Positions 15,700-27,700 of a stretch of DNA of 64,000 nucleotides are shown here, in pieces (positions within the stretch are counted from its first letter, which is position 1; every line of letters begins with the position of its first letter). This DNA is from Pelecanus crispus. Its lineage: Eukaryota; Chordata; Aves; Pelecaniformes; Pelecanidae. The notes below the pieces were generated by a model. The model made no database searches. It saw nothing but the letters and a program-made list of their open reading frames with translations, and had not been told where the DNA came from. The translations under genes were made by a program, and so were the position numbers. Location of the stretch: assembly GCF_030463565.1 (NCBI RefSeq), contig NC_134643.1, positions 76,877,721 to 76,941,720 of the forward strand. The letters run 5' to 3'.

Positions 15700-18600
15700 A
15701 GTGAAGGTACCCTCCCCTTCTGTGGCAAGGCGGAGGAGTCTAAAGGGATCTCTTGTCAGCCCTGTAGATGGAGAAGTAGAAGGTCTGATGACTCCTGAGG
15801 GAAACCTGTAGTCTTGCAGGAAGTCAGGGAAATGATTGAAAGATGGATTCACTTGGAGATGCACCCCATTAGCCAGGTGAATACTTTCTGAATACATCAG
15901 CATCAGCCCTCTGCAATTGCAATACGTCACCTTCTTGCTAGATGATCGATAACCACAGCTAGAAGCAGATATTAATATGGATGATGAGTGTTTACCTAGG
16001 ATAATCCAACATATATCAGATTGCTATCCATTGTGGGAGCTGGGAAAGTTAGTAAATTACTCTCCAGTCATAACATACCAACATCAAGAAAAAGGTGACT
16101 TATCCAGTGTCACTAGCTTGAGGTTATTCCTAGCATACATTTAGAGGATGCAGTCTCTTGTTTGATTCTCTAATGATCTCTTGTATCTAGTTTTCTTACG
16201 CACAAGTAAAAATACAAAGCTGAATACAAAATCCACCAAAAAAAACCCCAACCCTTAATAGTCAGAAAGACTTTTCTCTCTTGTGGATTGGTTAGAGTAG
16301 AAGCCCCGACCACCGGCTTGAATAGGTCAAGTGGTGGAGCAGTAAACAGAAAAAAGGCAGGAATCAGGAATCAAAGAAGTCATTTCCATAAGCTACTTCT
16401 AACTGATTGTTTGACTCATCGCAGTCATGGATTGTGGGTTTGGTCCTCAGGCAAAGAGCTAATCATGCTTGACGCCTAGCCTTGCTGGTTCTGTAGCTAG
16501 GGTTTTTATCTCTGCTTCTTCATTTTTGCCTTTGTAAAATGAGAGAGGGGAGCAGAAGGGGAAGCAAAGCAAACAGGGAGCCAGAAACTTGCTGATTAGA
16601 AGATCGGCCAGTAGAAAGTTTACTGTGGCAGCCTCACAAACAGGACCAGCCTGTGGTGTAACAAAAATACAGGTCAGCCTGTATGTGTGACAAACACATG
16701 CTCATGTATGTGGAGTCTGAGTGAGGAGTGCGCAGATAGGCACTGCTAAGGCTTGTTATGAGTTTTTCCTTGACATGATGTGTCTGTAGAGACGGCTCTG
16801 AAGCACACTGTTAGTGAAGGTGCAATTGCTCTCCTGGTTTTGGGGGGGATATTGCTCTATTCTCTGCTCATGCCAGACAGAATTGTTCATCGAATATACA
16901 GACCTGGCAGTAGCTGCAACTCACTCTGGTATAGATGTAAGAAATGAGAGGGAAATTCAGGTTTTGGTCTCATGTGGCTCTCATGATGGCTGGGAGCTGC
17001 TATTATACCTCTGTCCTTTAAAGAGGCCATGGCATGATGCACCCTCATCAGCAGAAGAGATTCTACTTGCATCTACTTCAATGTGAAGTTTACATTTTCC
17101 CTGCTCTTTTCCTCTTGCTCTGACAGATCAGAGACATCTCTTGATGATGTTTAACCCTTAGCCTTAGAAAGGGGCTATGCATGCATCCAGGAGACATTTA
17201 ACAAGCAGACACTTGGAAAAGATAAAGCTACTCACCTCTTCCCTTCTGTAGAGACTTCAGAGCCTCTCTTTATGCACAGACCACAGGGCCAGAATCAAAA
17301 CATGCGACTGAGTCTGTGAAAATTAACCTCCTACCTTTGGTATTGGTCAATGTAAAGTATATTCTCTTCACAATGGTTCTCCTTGCGGTAGAAAAACCAG
17401 AATGAGTTTGGCACTGAAAATAAGCCCTGGTTCTCCTGCCTCTGGAATGAAACAAGTTAACACAAAATAAACTGTGAAGACAACCAGCTCAGCCCCTTCT
17501 GTTAGAACTGGGGAGAAGGGGAAGAGAATGGGAGGCATGGAGAAAGATTTATCTTGTTACCACACCGTAGAAAGACAACTTCAGATTTTCTTATCTTTTG
17601 ACCGCTTTGCAAAGCCTGAGCTGCTCTGAGTTGGGCTTGCTGGAGCCTCGCTCTCTCTTCCAAACCTGTCTATATTGCCAGAGTCCCATTTGCCTCCTTG
17701 TAGAGACTGATGCTTGTTTGAGGCTGCCTGGAGGACAGCAAGGACCTGAACTGGAGAGGTCAAAACCTGAACTGGCTTATTGCAGAGTCAGGTGACCATC
17801 AGCTCAAGAGCAAATGCAGGGCATTGACAGCATCCTCTTAAATTAAATGGTTTTAATGTTGTACCATCAGATGTCTCAATGGCACTAAGGTGTCTAAAAG
17901 TGAAGTGTTTAGTTTCAGCAAGTAGCAAGAGACAGGCTACCTTGCCCGAACACCATCCAGGGGACCCGAGACATACCCATAGGACTGCCGGCTGTAACAC
18001 AGGGCCTGCAAGAGACCCAAGACTTGTGGAGAAGCAGCTGAAAGGCAGGCAGGATCCCTAGGGCACCTAAAATGTCACTAATTGCTTTTGACTAGGAACT
18101 GAATCACTCCTACAGAAAGGAGGGAAACAGGACTTCAAAGAGCACCCTCTGGCCACAGAGTGTAGAGCATTCTGAGAGAAGGACTGAATTCCCCTCTGGC
18201 GATGTCTGTGTCCCTTCATTGGCTTCAGACAGCATTTTACACAGACAACATCAGGTGAAATGAACCCAATCCCAAACTGAATTTCCATAATTTTTTTTCC
18301 AAAAGGTTTTTATTTTTCCCTTAAATTCTCTGTGTCTTTGTGACTTAGGGCCCTAAATCCATTTATTTTTACTATGACCAGCAATTCTAAGTTGCTTTGG
18401 TGTTTCAAAAAGAAATATATTTCAAAACCACCTCAGTGGAAAACTGTAAGAAGTCTGCATGCAGAACAAAGAACTCCAGGTTTGTCAATTCTACTCTAGT
18501 GATTAAAATTTAAAAGACTCTTCTTCTCCCTTCATAGTTCTTTCTTGTCATGTTCCTATGAGAAGGTGGTCCTCTCACTCTTCCAAGAAATCTAACCACT

Positions 18601-19834
18601 TCTTGGATGGCATATGGGACGTGATTATTTGCAAACAGCAACAGGAGGCAATACTTTGGGAAGGAAATGCATGTACTGAGAGTGTTTACATTCACAAAAA
18701 AACGTGTGGATGTGTATGGGCATATGTAAGCTTGTACTCTTGAAAAATGAAGTAGCCTATAATTGGGTTATGGATCATAACACACTAAAAAACTACAGCA
18801 CTTCAGGATGATGAGCTGTACATGAAGCACTCATCAATCCTGCCATTTCTCAGCTGATTCACATAAATGAGGAAGTAGCTTTGGCATGTAATCAATACCC
18901 TAAGTGAGGGAAGTAGAATGAAGCTTGCAGTAGCAGCAGGACCCCTTATTAGAAAGAACATAACCTATTCTTATTCTTAAAGATGATCTAAAGGGCAGAG
19001 ACTGCTTATCCTGACACTGTAAATGATAAAAAGCCAATTTCTGGGATTGAAGTTCAGTGCTGAGGTGGGTGAAAAAGTTCTTGTGTGGTGCAGTTTTACC
19101 TAGTGGGGTCAAAAATACATCACTGACTTGCATCATGACCATGTACTTTCCCAAATATTTCCCTAAAAATATTGGCTACAGTCATTGTGCCTGTCTATTT
19201 TTAAACTGCTGGTAAGGACACCAGTGATCCATTGCTTGCTCTTGAGTAAAAGGTGTAGCTGTTGTGTGGGGGTGGCCAGTAAGTACATCAGCAAATATGG
19301 TATTCTGATGGTGTCAGGGTATAAATCTCCTGAGATTTATGACCTTTGTCTCTTGTGCTTATTCTCATTTCCTTTGTGCTTTCCTGTTAGTTTGTTAACT
19401 CTTTGGGAAATACATCTCACTTCTGTCTGGCATCTGAACAGCACCTAGCACAGTGTACTTCTGGCTCATACATGCTAACCATAGCATCTTAAAAGGCTGT
19501 GAAATATGGCAGAGTCTGCAAAGTAGGAATTGCAAACAAAGAATTTTGTGTTTAATTTGCAGTAAGGGGATTTAAGTTAGATAGTAAGGCAAGCTTTCTA
19601 ACAGTAACACAGTGAAATATAAATAGATTGCCTTGGAAAGCTGTGGCTCTATTATCACTGAGAAACTCAGATAATAGATAGCCAACCCCTTCTTAGGACT
19701 CATTGGTAAACTGATCCTGCCCAGTAACATGGTGATGAACCGTATAACCTCTTAACATCTTCTTTTGGGCTTGTTTTTTGTGTTTCTGTGACCTTTCAAA
19801 GACTCTGAACTTTAACCCCATACATCCCACTCAA
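15700..19834. other. Intergenic space upstream of SPX
   Basis: Between the SPX promoter and the next repeat I find no exon with known similarity, no RNA gene and no CpG island. A short A/C-rich run is at 16237-16252. By comparison with human gene order, a chromosomal rearrangement junction should lie here or a little further right. Confidence 0.55.
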
Positions 19835-20312
19835 ACTAGAGGGAACTTTGTGTCCAAGTTCCTCAGGGCTGCTCTCAATCTATTCTCCACCAAGCCTGTA
19901 TTTGTGCTTGGGATTGCCCTGACCCCTGTGCAGGACCTTGCATTTGGCCTTGTTGAACTCACAGGCCCACCTCTCAAGCCTGTCAAGGTCCCTCTAGTTG
20001 GCATCCCTTCCCTCCAGTGTGTTCACCGCACCACACAGCTTAGTGTTGTCAGCAGACCTGCTGAGGATGCACTCAATCCCACTGTCCGTGTTGCCAACAA
20101 AGATGTTAAACAGCACCAGTCCCAATACTGACCCCTGAGGATTGGTCAGGTCTCCACTTGGACATCGAGCTGTTGACCACAACTCTTTGAGTGCAACCAT
20201 CCAGCCAATTCCTTATCCACCAAGTGGTCCATCCATCAAATCCCTGTCTCTCCAATTTAGGGACAAAGATGTCATGCAGGACAGTGTCAAATGCTTTGCA
20301 CAAGTCAGCAAT
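19835..20312 (-). mobile_element. CR1 LINE fragment, reverse transcriptase region, antisense
   Basis: On the minus strand the fragment encodes CR1 reverse-transcriptase pieces in two shifted frames: [40 protein letters not shown], then [14 protein letters not shown] and GIECILSRSADNTKLCGAVN. The catalytic FADD box of CR1 reads SADN here, and a frameshift separates the two blocks, so the copy is dead. The 5' and 3' CR1 ends are missing. It sits about 3 kb before the first candidate IRAG2 exon. Confidence 0.93.
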
Positions 20313-23244
20313 GTCAGCTCACTTCCACATTTTGGGTTTTAATCACAAAGCACCTGTGAGAGCACTTCTTACTGTTTTTTCCAGGAGTGCTGAAATTGCC
20401 TGTGATAGATAGATTGGGAGGTATCATTTCTCCAAGTGTTTGGAGAAGTCTGATGGGCTGTGCAGTTAGTAGGTACCAGGCAGGCAGTAGTATTCCCTCC
20501 ACAACATTATTCTATTTCCAGTTATTTGTACAGCATATACCTAAAGAGCCACAGTGTTAAAATGCAAACCTTGTTTGAGAATTTAATGTTAAAAAGAGGA
20601 CTTGGTTAACAGTCTTGTTCAGTATGCACAGGCAAATACTGAGGAGAAATGTTTTCTAAGTTTAACAAATGTGTCCTAATGACAAAACTCTTTTTTTTTT
20701 TTTTGCTCACAGAACCAAGTGCAGAGCAGACAGTAACATAGAGAGTCTTTAATACACCATCAGCCCAAGACATTTCAACTTTTGTCTTCCTTTAAAAAGT
20801 GGTAAGACCTATGAAATTTATACAGTTTCTGGATTCTCTGCTCAAACTGTCACAGGAGAAACTAGGAGAGATCTGCTCCTGCCTGAAAGTTTGCAGTAGG
20901 TGGGAAAACTAAGAAAGAACTGCTAATAGAAGTGAGAAACAGTCTAAGTACCTGAGTTCAGACAACAGCAGTGAGCTACATCATTATTTTCCTCACTGTT
21001 TTAAAAATAAGGGTAGCAGGGAGACTTCAGGATGCCTTGAACTTCTAGGCAATTCGTTTAACAGCTGCAGGAGAGGTGTGAGAAAACAAATAGAAGGGCT
21101 AGAAAGCTGGAGACTGATGGTTGATTTGCACCTCATTGCAGCTCATTGCCACTCTCGAGCTGAGAGGCAGGCAGCAACAGGTGTACCTTGTAAAGCTGAT
21201 TTTCCAGCAAATGAGTGCTCTGCTAATCCGAGTACCAAAGTTCTTTCAGCTACTCCTCCTCAGAGGAACAGCTAAAATAGCTTTTGTCATCCTGTGCTAT
21301 CTCTACCAGAGAGGAATAGAAGGTATTTTTCCATATGCTATTGTAAGTATGAGGTCTTGGACTGGTTTGGGGTTTTGTTTTTTTTTTTAATGGGGAATTA
21401 TGAGCCATATTTAAAAACACATTCTAGTTAAAAAAACTAATATTCTTTAATGGAGGGTTACTTATATCTGCTTGAAGGCTTTTGTGCACTTAGAGAACAC
21501 ACCTAAATCTAACTGCAGTGTTTTTAAGTTTTTCTTTTAAAAGCTTCAGCTTTCTGACACTTATTTTTAAAGGGGGAATCTTTTTTATCAGCCACAGTAA
21601 TAAAAAGCAGTCTCTTCTCAAAGATTATTCTGAGATTCTTACTACTGGTGGTGGTTTTGGGTTTTTTTTTTTTGTTTGGGTTTTTTTTTTTAAGTATTCC
21701 TGTGGCTAAGGACATATCCATTAAGGTAAGTATTACTGTTTACAGGAACAAGGGTGGAAAAATAAACTTTGAGATCTTCACTCTGCATATATAAAACCAA
21801 GCTGCTGGCATGCAGGAAGCTTGTATTAAACCAATTTAAATAAAACATTGAGTATTTATGTCTATTGCAATCTAGAATAGTAAATACTTGCATGTGATTT
21901 TCCTCTTTGCTTCACAAGATTATACAAGTGGCAACTCTTGTGTTAAATGCTAGTGAAGTGTGTTGCTGTTTTTGAGAAAAGAACTATTTTTTCTACCTGT
22001 AAGAAAAGCAGGGAGCTAACTTCTTGGGGAGGGGAAGGTTGCTTCATCTTGTTTCTTGATGCACAGTTTAAGTACAAAGACACAGTTCAGTGAAGTCTAT
22101 ATCCTTCTGGGGGCAAGTTGGTGTTTGTACTCTGCAGGGGGAAATCCCTTCAGGGTCAAGAAGTCTGGTGTTCTGCCCCTGCAGGCAACCCTGTCAGTCC
22201 CCCTCGCACGCACACACCACCTTGTGAGCTCTAGTTATAAATCTGCTGTTTAATTCTCATTTTCCTCTCCCTCTGCCCCTAACAGAAGTCTGGTCTGTAG
22301 CGGTACTATTCTGATAGGCTGGCTACAAGTAAAACCCAGTCTTGGAGGATCTGAGAACTGTTGTTGCTGATCATGTAGGTTATGCAGTTAACATGCACCA
22401 GACTCTTGACTGCTTCCCTGCTTCTTACTTTAAAGCAAGTGACGTTTTTTGTGTGTGTTTTGCTTTTTGCTTTTTAATGTTGTATATAATCTTCTGGAGG
22501 GAAGGAATACAGTATACTTTCAGAGCTGAGGAGTTGGAAGTGATAGAGTGGTGGAAGGCAGGTATATAGCTGCAATACTGGGCACAAAATATCACTTAAA
22601 ATGTGACTCTTGGGAGCTTCAGCTAGCTTTATCTGGTGTGTTTTTTGGGTTTTGGGTTTTTTTGGGTTTTTTTTTTTTAAAATAATGTCTCTCTTACAAT
22701 GATCTAAATGTCATAGCTAACTTCCAATAGTATTACTTGTTTCCCTCTTGTTTCTTTCTAAATGACAAAGATTCAGTCAAGCTGCTGATGGCTGTTACAG
22801 AGCTCTGTTCAAGTCTGATCATGTTCATTGGATTACACTGGCTGGTGGATGGTGTTTCTCAGTGCTCATGTTTCAGCAGAAGCTCTTTTTTGGGGTGAGG
22901 AACTGTGACTGAAGTCCACAGTGGGGCAGTATCAGATGAAAGCTCCCAACTACTCTGTTCAGAGAAGGTGGCAAATTGCAAGGTAGAGACGGATATCTCA
23001 CTTGAAACGTGGCTTTATGCCTGCAAAATGCACCTTCCATACCTTGGTCACACACACACACTTATCTTATTGGAAATATCTTTTTAAATATTGTCTGGGA
23101 GAATAAATAATAAAAATACAAATAGAACTGAAGTGCCTCTGTAGGGTATGTTTCTTGGGTAATTCCCTGTGTGGTAGCGTGACAGCTGTAGTTGTGGCTA
23201 ATTAGTATAAGAAACAATTGGATTTTGTTTTTTTGTTCTTGTAG
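20313..23244. other. 5' flank of IRAG2; no confident gene
   Basis: No recognisable protein exon. A possible untranslated first exon ends at 21342, where a good donor (gtaagtatg) follows an open stretch, but nothing else supports it. T/G-rich tracts lie at 21364-21390, 21647-21693 and 22636-22678. The true IRAG2 transcription start is probably in this stretch or left of it. Confidence 0.4.
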
Positions 23245-23491
23245 GCTCATTGAAATGCTGAAACTCTTGTTGCACTCACTTTTCCCACATTCCCCAAGCC
23301 AGGACCCACAAACAGCAAACCCAGAAAGACAGCCTAATGTTTTCCTGAACGTAACTTCATTTAAATCTTGGCTTCTGAAACCTGTCACAAGATGGGATCG
23401 AGAAAGCTGCAGGCTCAGACTACTTCAACTGATTTGCGTAGCTGCAGCTGTATGGTTTGATTGGGAGGCCACTGAAACAGATCAGAAACTG
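23245..23491 (+). CDS. Candidate upstream IRAG2 exon (coding status uncertain)
   Basis: Acceptor ttttgttcttgtag and donor gtaatgtc bracket an exon-like segment. It is open from an ATG at 23255 (MLKLLLHSLFPHSPSQDP) to the donor, ends in phase 0, and would join in frame to the next exon at 24081 without a stop. It is rich in Trp, Leu and Arg and matches no domain I know. It may equally be 5' UTR that happens to be open, since one frame in three would fit. Confidence 0.3.
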
Positions 23492-24107
23492 GTAATGTCT
23501 ATAGCTGTAGGAGATACCTTCAGTAAATATCTGGCCAGTTGTTGCTGTTAGACCTGAGCAAAAAGCCATGGAACCAGAGAAGGACGTACATGCTACAAAT
23601 GTGAACAGAAGTAACAGTTACAAAAGTTGTGTGATGTTTTTACTTCTTTTTAATGAACACTTTTTATATAAAAAGAAATGCCCATTTTGGGATAAATTGG
23701 TCTGAGTGACATTGCTTAGCGCTTCCTTTAATCTAAAAAGATAGTCAACCGCTAGGTTGCAGGAAGTTCTGCACTTCTTATTTTTGTTTTCCCCCCCTCC
23801 CTGTCCCCGACATGGTTATTGTATTTAAGAATAAGCAGTGAAATTTCAGAAAGTATTTCTTTCTTTCTTCCCCACCTTTTCCAAATCCACATCACTTCCA
23901 GTTCCCTGGAGAACTAAACATAGTGACTGGAGGTTCCTGTCACAGCTGGTATGCGGACCAAGGATTTTCAAATCACTTGATACCAAAGCTCCAAGTTGTC
24001 TGCTGAACAGAAAAATCAGTGCAAAGAGTATGTGTATGTTGATCATCCTGACTCTTATGTCTTGTCCATATTCTTTCCAGATACTTTGCAAGAGAGGGGA
24101 ATTGGTA

Positions 24108-24702
24108 ATGTCTTCAGAATATGGAGCTAATAAACGGCATCATAACCCAGTGGACAGTATATGCAGAAAGATCAAATCTATCCAAATGATGGACGAAGTC
24201 TCTAACCCTGCTTTGCAGATACCAAAATTGCAGTCCCGGAACTTTGACAGTCCACAGTGCAATATCAAAAAAAATCTAGAAGAAATACTGAAGAAAAGAA
24301 CTTTTAGGAGCCATGATAGTACTGGTCCACACTTAATTGGTCCGAGCAGTGACAATGTTTTCTCTGCAGACTTGCATTTGCTGTCGCCTTGTCTCAGGCA
24401 TATCTCTGACTCCTGTTCTGCGAGTGCTACCTATTCAACGATTAAAAGTGAAGAGAGATCCAGCAACTCATGGATGCCAGTATGCCCCATGGAGAAGCAT
24501 TCTCCATCCTACTTCAGATCCAGAGAGGCTAATACCCAGAACAAACTGTGTGCTTTATCAAATACTGAATCTAAAGATGTGCCTCGTGAGCAGAAGTATC
24601 TTACATCAAGTCCAAACTTATATTTCTTCACACCTGATAAAAAGTCAGAAAGTGCTGTGATCCAATCTCCCATGCCAAAGAGATTACCTTTGAGTGAAAG
24701 AG
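24108..24702 (+). CDS. IRAG2: IRAG2 coding exon 1 (N-terminal block)
   Basis: The exon probably begins at 24081 after acceptor attctttccag. The first ATG in it, with G at -3, is at 24108 ([20 protein letters not shown]). It reads on through [25 protein letters not shown] and [16 protein letters not shown] to PLSER, ending in phase 1 at donor gtaaaaag. Serine-rich and basic, probably mostly disordered; no domain recognised. It joins in frame to the EF-hand exon at 25505. Confidence 0.8.
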
Positions 24703-27700
24703 GTAAAAAGCCTGGGAAAAATCCCTCCCAATCCAAAATCCTAGACCTCTGAACATTCAGGCTACACAGATGACATTTATTTACTACTTAAATTAGTAAC
24801 AATGTTTTAGAATCACTCAAATCTAATAAGACTGCAAAAAGAGCTAAGTAAAATCTTAAATTTTCTCTAAAAAATTTAATGTGAGTGTAAAGAGTAAGGA
24901 AGTAATGAGTCAAGTCAAAAACTTTTTCAAATTTGCCAATTCCTTTTTGTTGATAAGAGATTTGGCTATTAATTTAGTCTGCCTTTAATATATAAAAAAA
25001 AAAAAGAGTTTGGGTGTGGGTTTTTTGTTTGGGTTTTTTGGGTTTGTTTCTGTTGTTTTTTTGGGTTTTTTTTTAAGGACTGTTTTCTTAAAGAAAACTT
25101 AATCTGATCATGATGATCTCTCTACAGTATATCTGGAGGGGGAGGGAAGAAATAGCTGGCCTCTTAAAATGTTTGCTTATATGTTTACTTCATGCGAAAG
25201 AATAGCCCGAGTTGCCAAACATGCATGTGTAGAAGTAGACACATAAATCAGCTCCTGACTTGGAGGCTCCAGCTATGAACAGTTCCTTGTGTTATTCAGC
25301 AGTAAAAGCTCTGTCTTTATTTGGCAGGAGGAAGGAGAGGTTCAGTTTTTTAAATCACCTTAAAAAAAAAAAAAGTGTGCCATTCAAGCTGTGGTATGGT
25401 ATGTGGGCTCGTGCTATTACAATCACAATATTGTAGTTAGAACCTGTGGTGCACGAAAGTTACGAGCAAACAAAGATGGACAATAACAAAATTATTCTTT
25501 GTAGGATGGAAGCAGTCACTGGGGTACAAAGCTGACAACATGTATGATGTGAGCTTGATCTGTGAAGAAGACTTACTGACTACTATCTTCTGTGCATGTG
25601 ACATAGAGCATACAGGTTTGCCAGTGGCTTTTCATTGCTCTGTTTTATTCTCCTCTCAGTGCATTTTCAAGGTTGAGATTGTGTTACAGTTCCTGAGACA
25701 TGGCAATCTGTGATGATGCTTGGACTGACTGACTACCTTGGCTAGGTGGCTGTATGCATGGCGGATGCAGAATAAATGTGCCTCTCTTGCATGGTGCCTG
25801 TCTCTTCCCTTTCCATTCCTGTCCCCAGCTGATCTTTGCTGTATTTTAGTGCAGTGGAAGTAGAGGAGCAACACGGTTCTAGCAATCAACCTTGTTGGAA
25901 ATAACTGTTTATTTCTTTTAAGCTTTTTCCTGTTAGAAAAGAGAACTTTGAGAAACTTCAGAGCAAGAGATAATTCTTCTGAATTCCACCTCAAACATGA
26001 CTAAAAGTGGTAGAAAAAGGAGTTCAGCAGAGTAAGATAATGTCAGTCACAAGGTTTGCCCAATTTGATGAGAGATCTGAAAGTAATAGCGTAACAAACG
26101 AGGCAAGCTTGTTTTTCTTAAACTGAAGTTGACAAAACTAGTAAACTGGACTTTCACGCTTCTGTATTAGAAGAAACAAAAGCTCTAAACTGTTCCTTTC
26201 CAGGTCATACTATAACTGCAGGAATCAGTTGCTTGTCTACAGTTCTTGAGGGCAATTGAATACATACTAGTGCAGATCAGTAGCACACCCTTTTACAGCT
26301 TTTTTTTACAATGGCCTACTGGACTTCAGAGTCTGGTGCATGGAAACCTGTATCTGTTTTAGGAAAAGTAGCAGTTTCCAAGATAGTTGATTATTTGAGA
26401 CATACAACTAGTCGGGGATTGGAAGACAGTGGTCTTGAAGAGCTGTGCAACATGCTTGACCCAGATCAGAAAGACATCTCCATGGACCTGGAAACATATC
26501 ATGCCATCATGAAAGAGTGGATTGAAGACTGTAAGAGAAAATGGTAATAGCTTTTTATCAATCTATCTTGTAAAAGCTTCTGTGAAAACAGGAGAGTAGA
26601 AAGTTCTTCCATGGCTTGCGCCTTCTGTACTCTGCAACAAATATGGTATCAGGACACTGTGACCACAGTGTGGGTTTTGGCTGAAGGCTTTTAAATGTTA
26701 CAAAGTTGGTAAGCAATCCAGTGTCATCCTGATTTTGTGACTCCTGATGCTTCCTGGTTTCAGGGAAGATGGTGCAACTGAGGAATCAACAGCAAGCATG
26801 GAAGACCTGGAATTTAAAGTGCATAGAAACACCTCTGAAGGTGCAGACCATTTTATTCTGTTTTTATTCAGGCAAACTTGACTTTCTTACTCTATAACCA
26901 AAAACTCCACCTCTTTCAGCAAAAAAGACACATGTCCAGATGAATGTTACAGCAGGAAGCTTGGAGGCCTTTGGGGGTGAAGTATCTAAAGGAGACATGT
27001 AAGTCCACTTAAGCAATTCTTTCTCAGAATTTAGTACTCCTAGCTTTGAATTACTTGAAAGCAATTCCTAGAACCACTGTTTCAGAAAACTGTCTTGGCA
27101 GACTTTCTAATGCTGACCTCAGTCTGCACTAGCTCTAGATGCTATCATGTTCTTCCTTACAGCTTCTGCTCAGACTCAGAAACACGCTAGTAATTTTTTC
27201 TACTGGTATCTTAGTCCTTCTGTGTCCATTTGCCTTATTGATTCCCAGTGGTCAGAGTTTTGCTGTGTTTCTTTCCCTTTTTAAACTGGTTCCTTCTTTC
27301 CCCCAAGTTCTTAGGTGTATGACAATAGAAGACATTTTCTCCTGAAAATCTGGTCCTTGGTTTTGTTTGGGTTGTTTTATTTTTTGTAGTCATGACTCTG
27401 ACTTGGATTCTTTTAATAGCAAAGCACTTAACAAACACCGGAAGTTTCAAAGATAACTTTTGCATTTTATGCATAGTCAAAAATGTTAAAATTTGCTTTC
27501 TGATGCTTCCCTATCATTTTTCAGGATCTCAAAATGGTGATCCTTGTTCAAGTTTCAGTTGAAAGCATAAGTGGGGGATGGTTTAGCGGAAAAGAAAGGA
27601 TCCAGAAATTGTGGAGTTAATACAAAAGTGTTAGTGGTGGCTAAGAGGTGATTAACAAAGGCTTAAGGTACTGTCGTGCAGATATCCAGATGTGGCACTT

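Noticed and set aside
23838-24752. 304-codon open frame starting at ATG 23838
   Set aside because: The part before 24081 is an intron-like stretch ending in a good acceptor (attctttccag), and the part after 24702 lies beyond a donor. Only the middle is taken as coding.
26311-26362. ATG at 26311 as a start for the EF-hand exon
   Set aside because: The acceptor at 26361-26362 lines up in phase with the exon at 25505 and completes the EF loop, so these 52 nt are intron.
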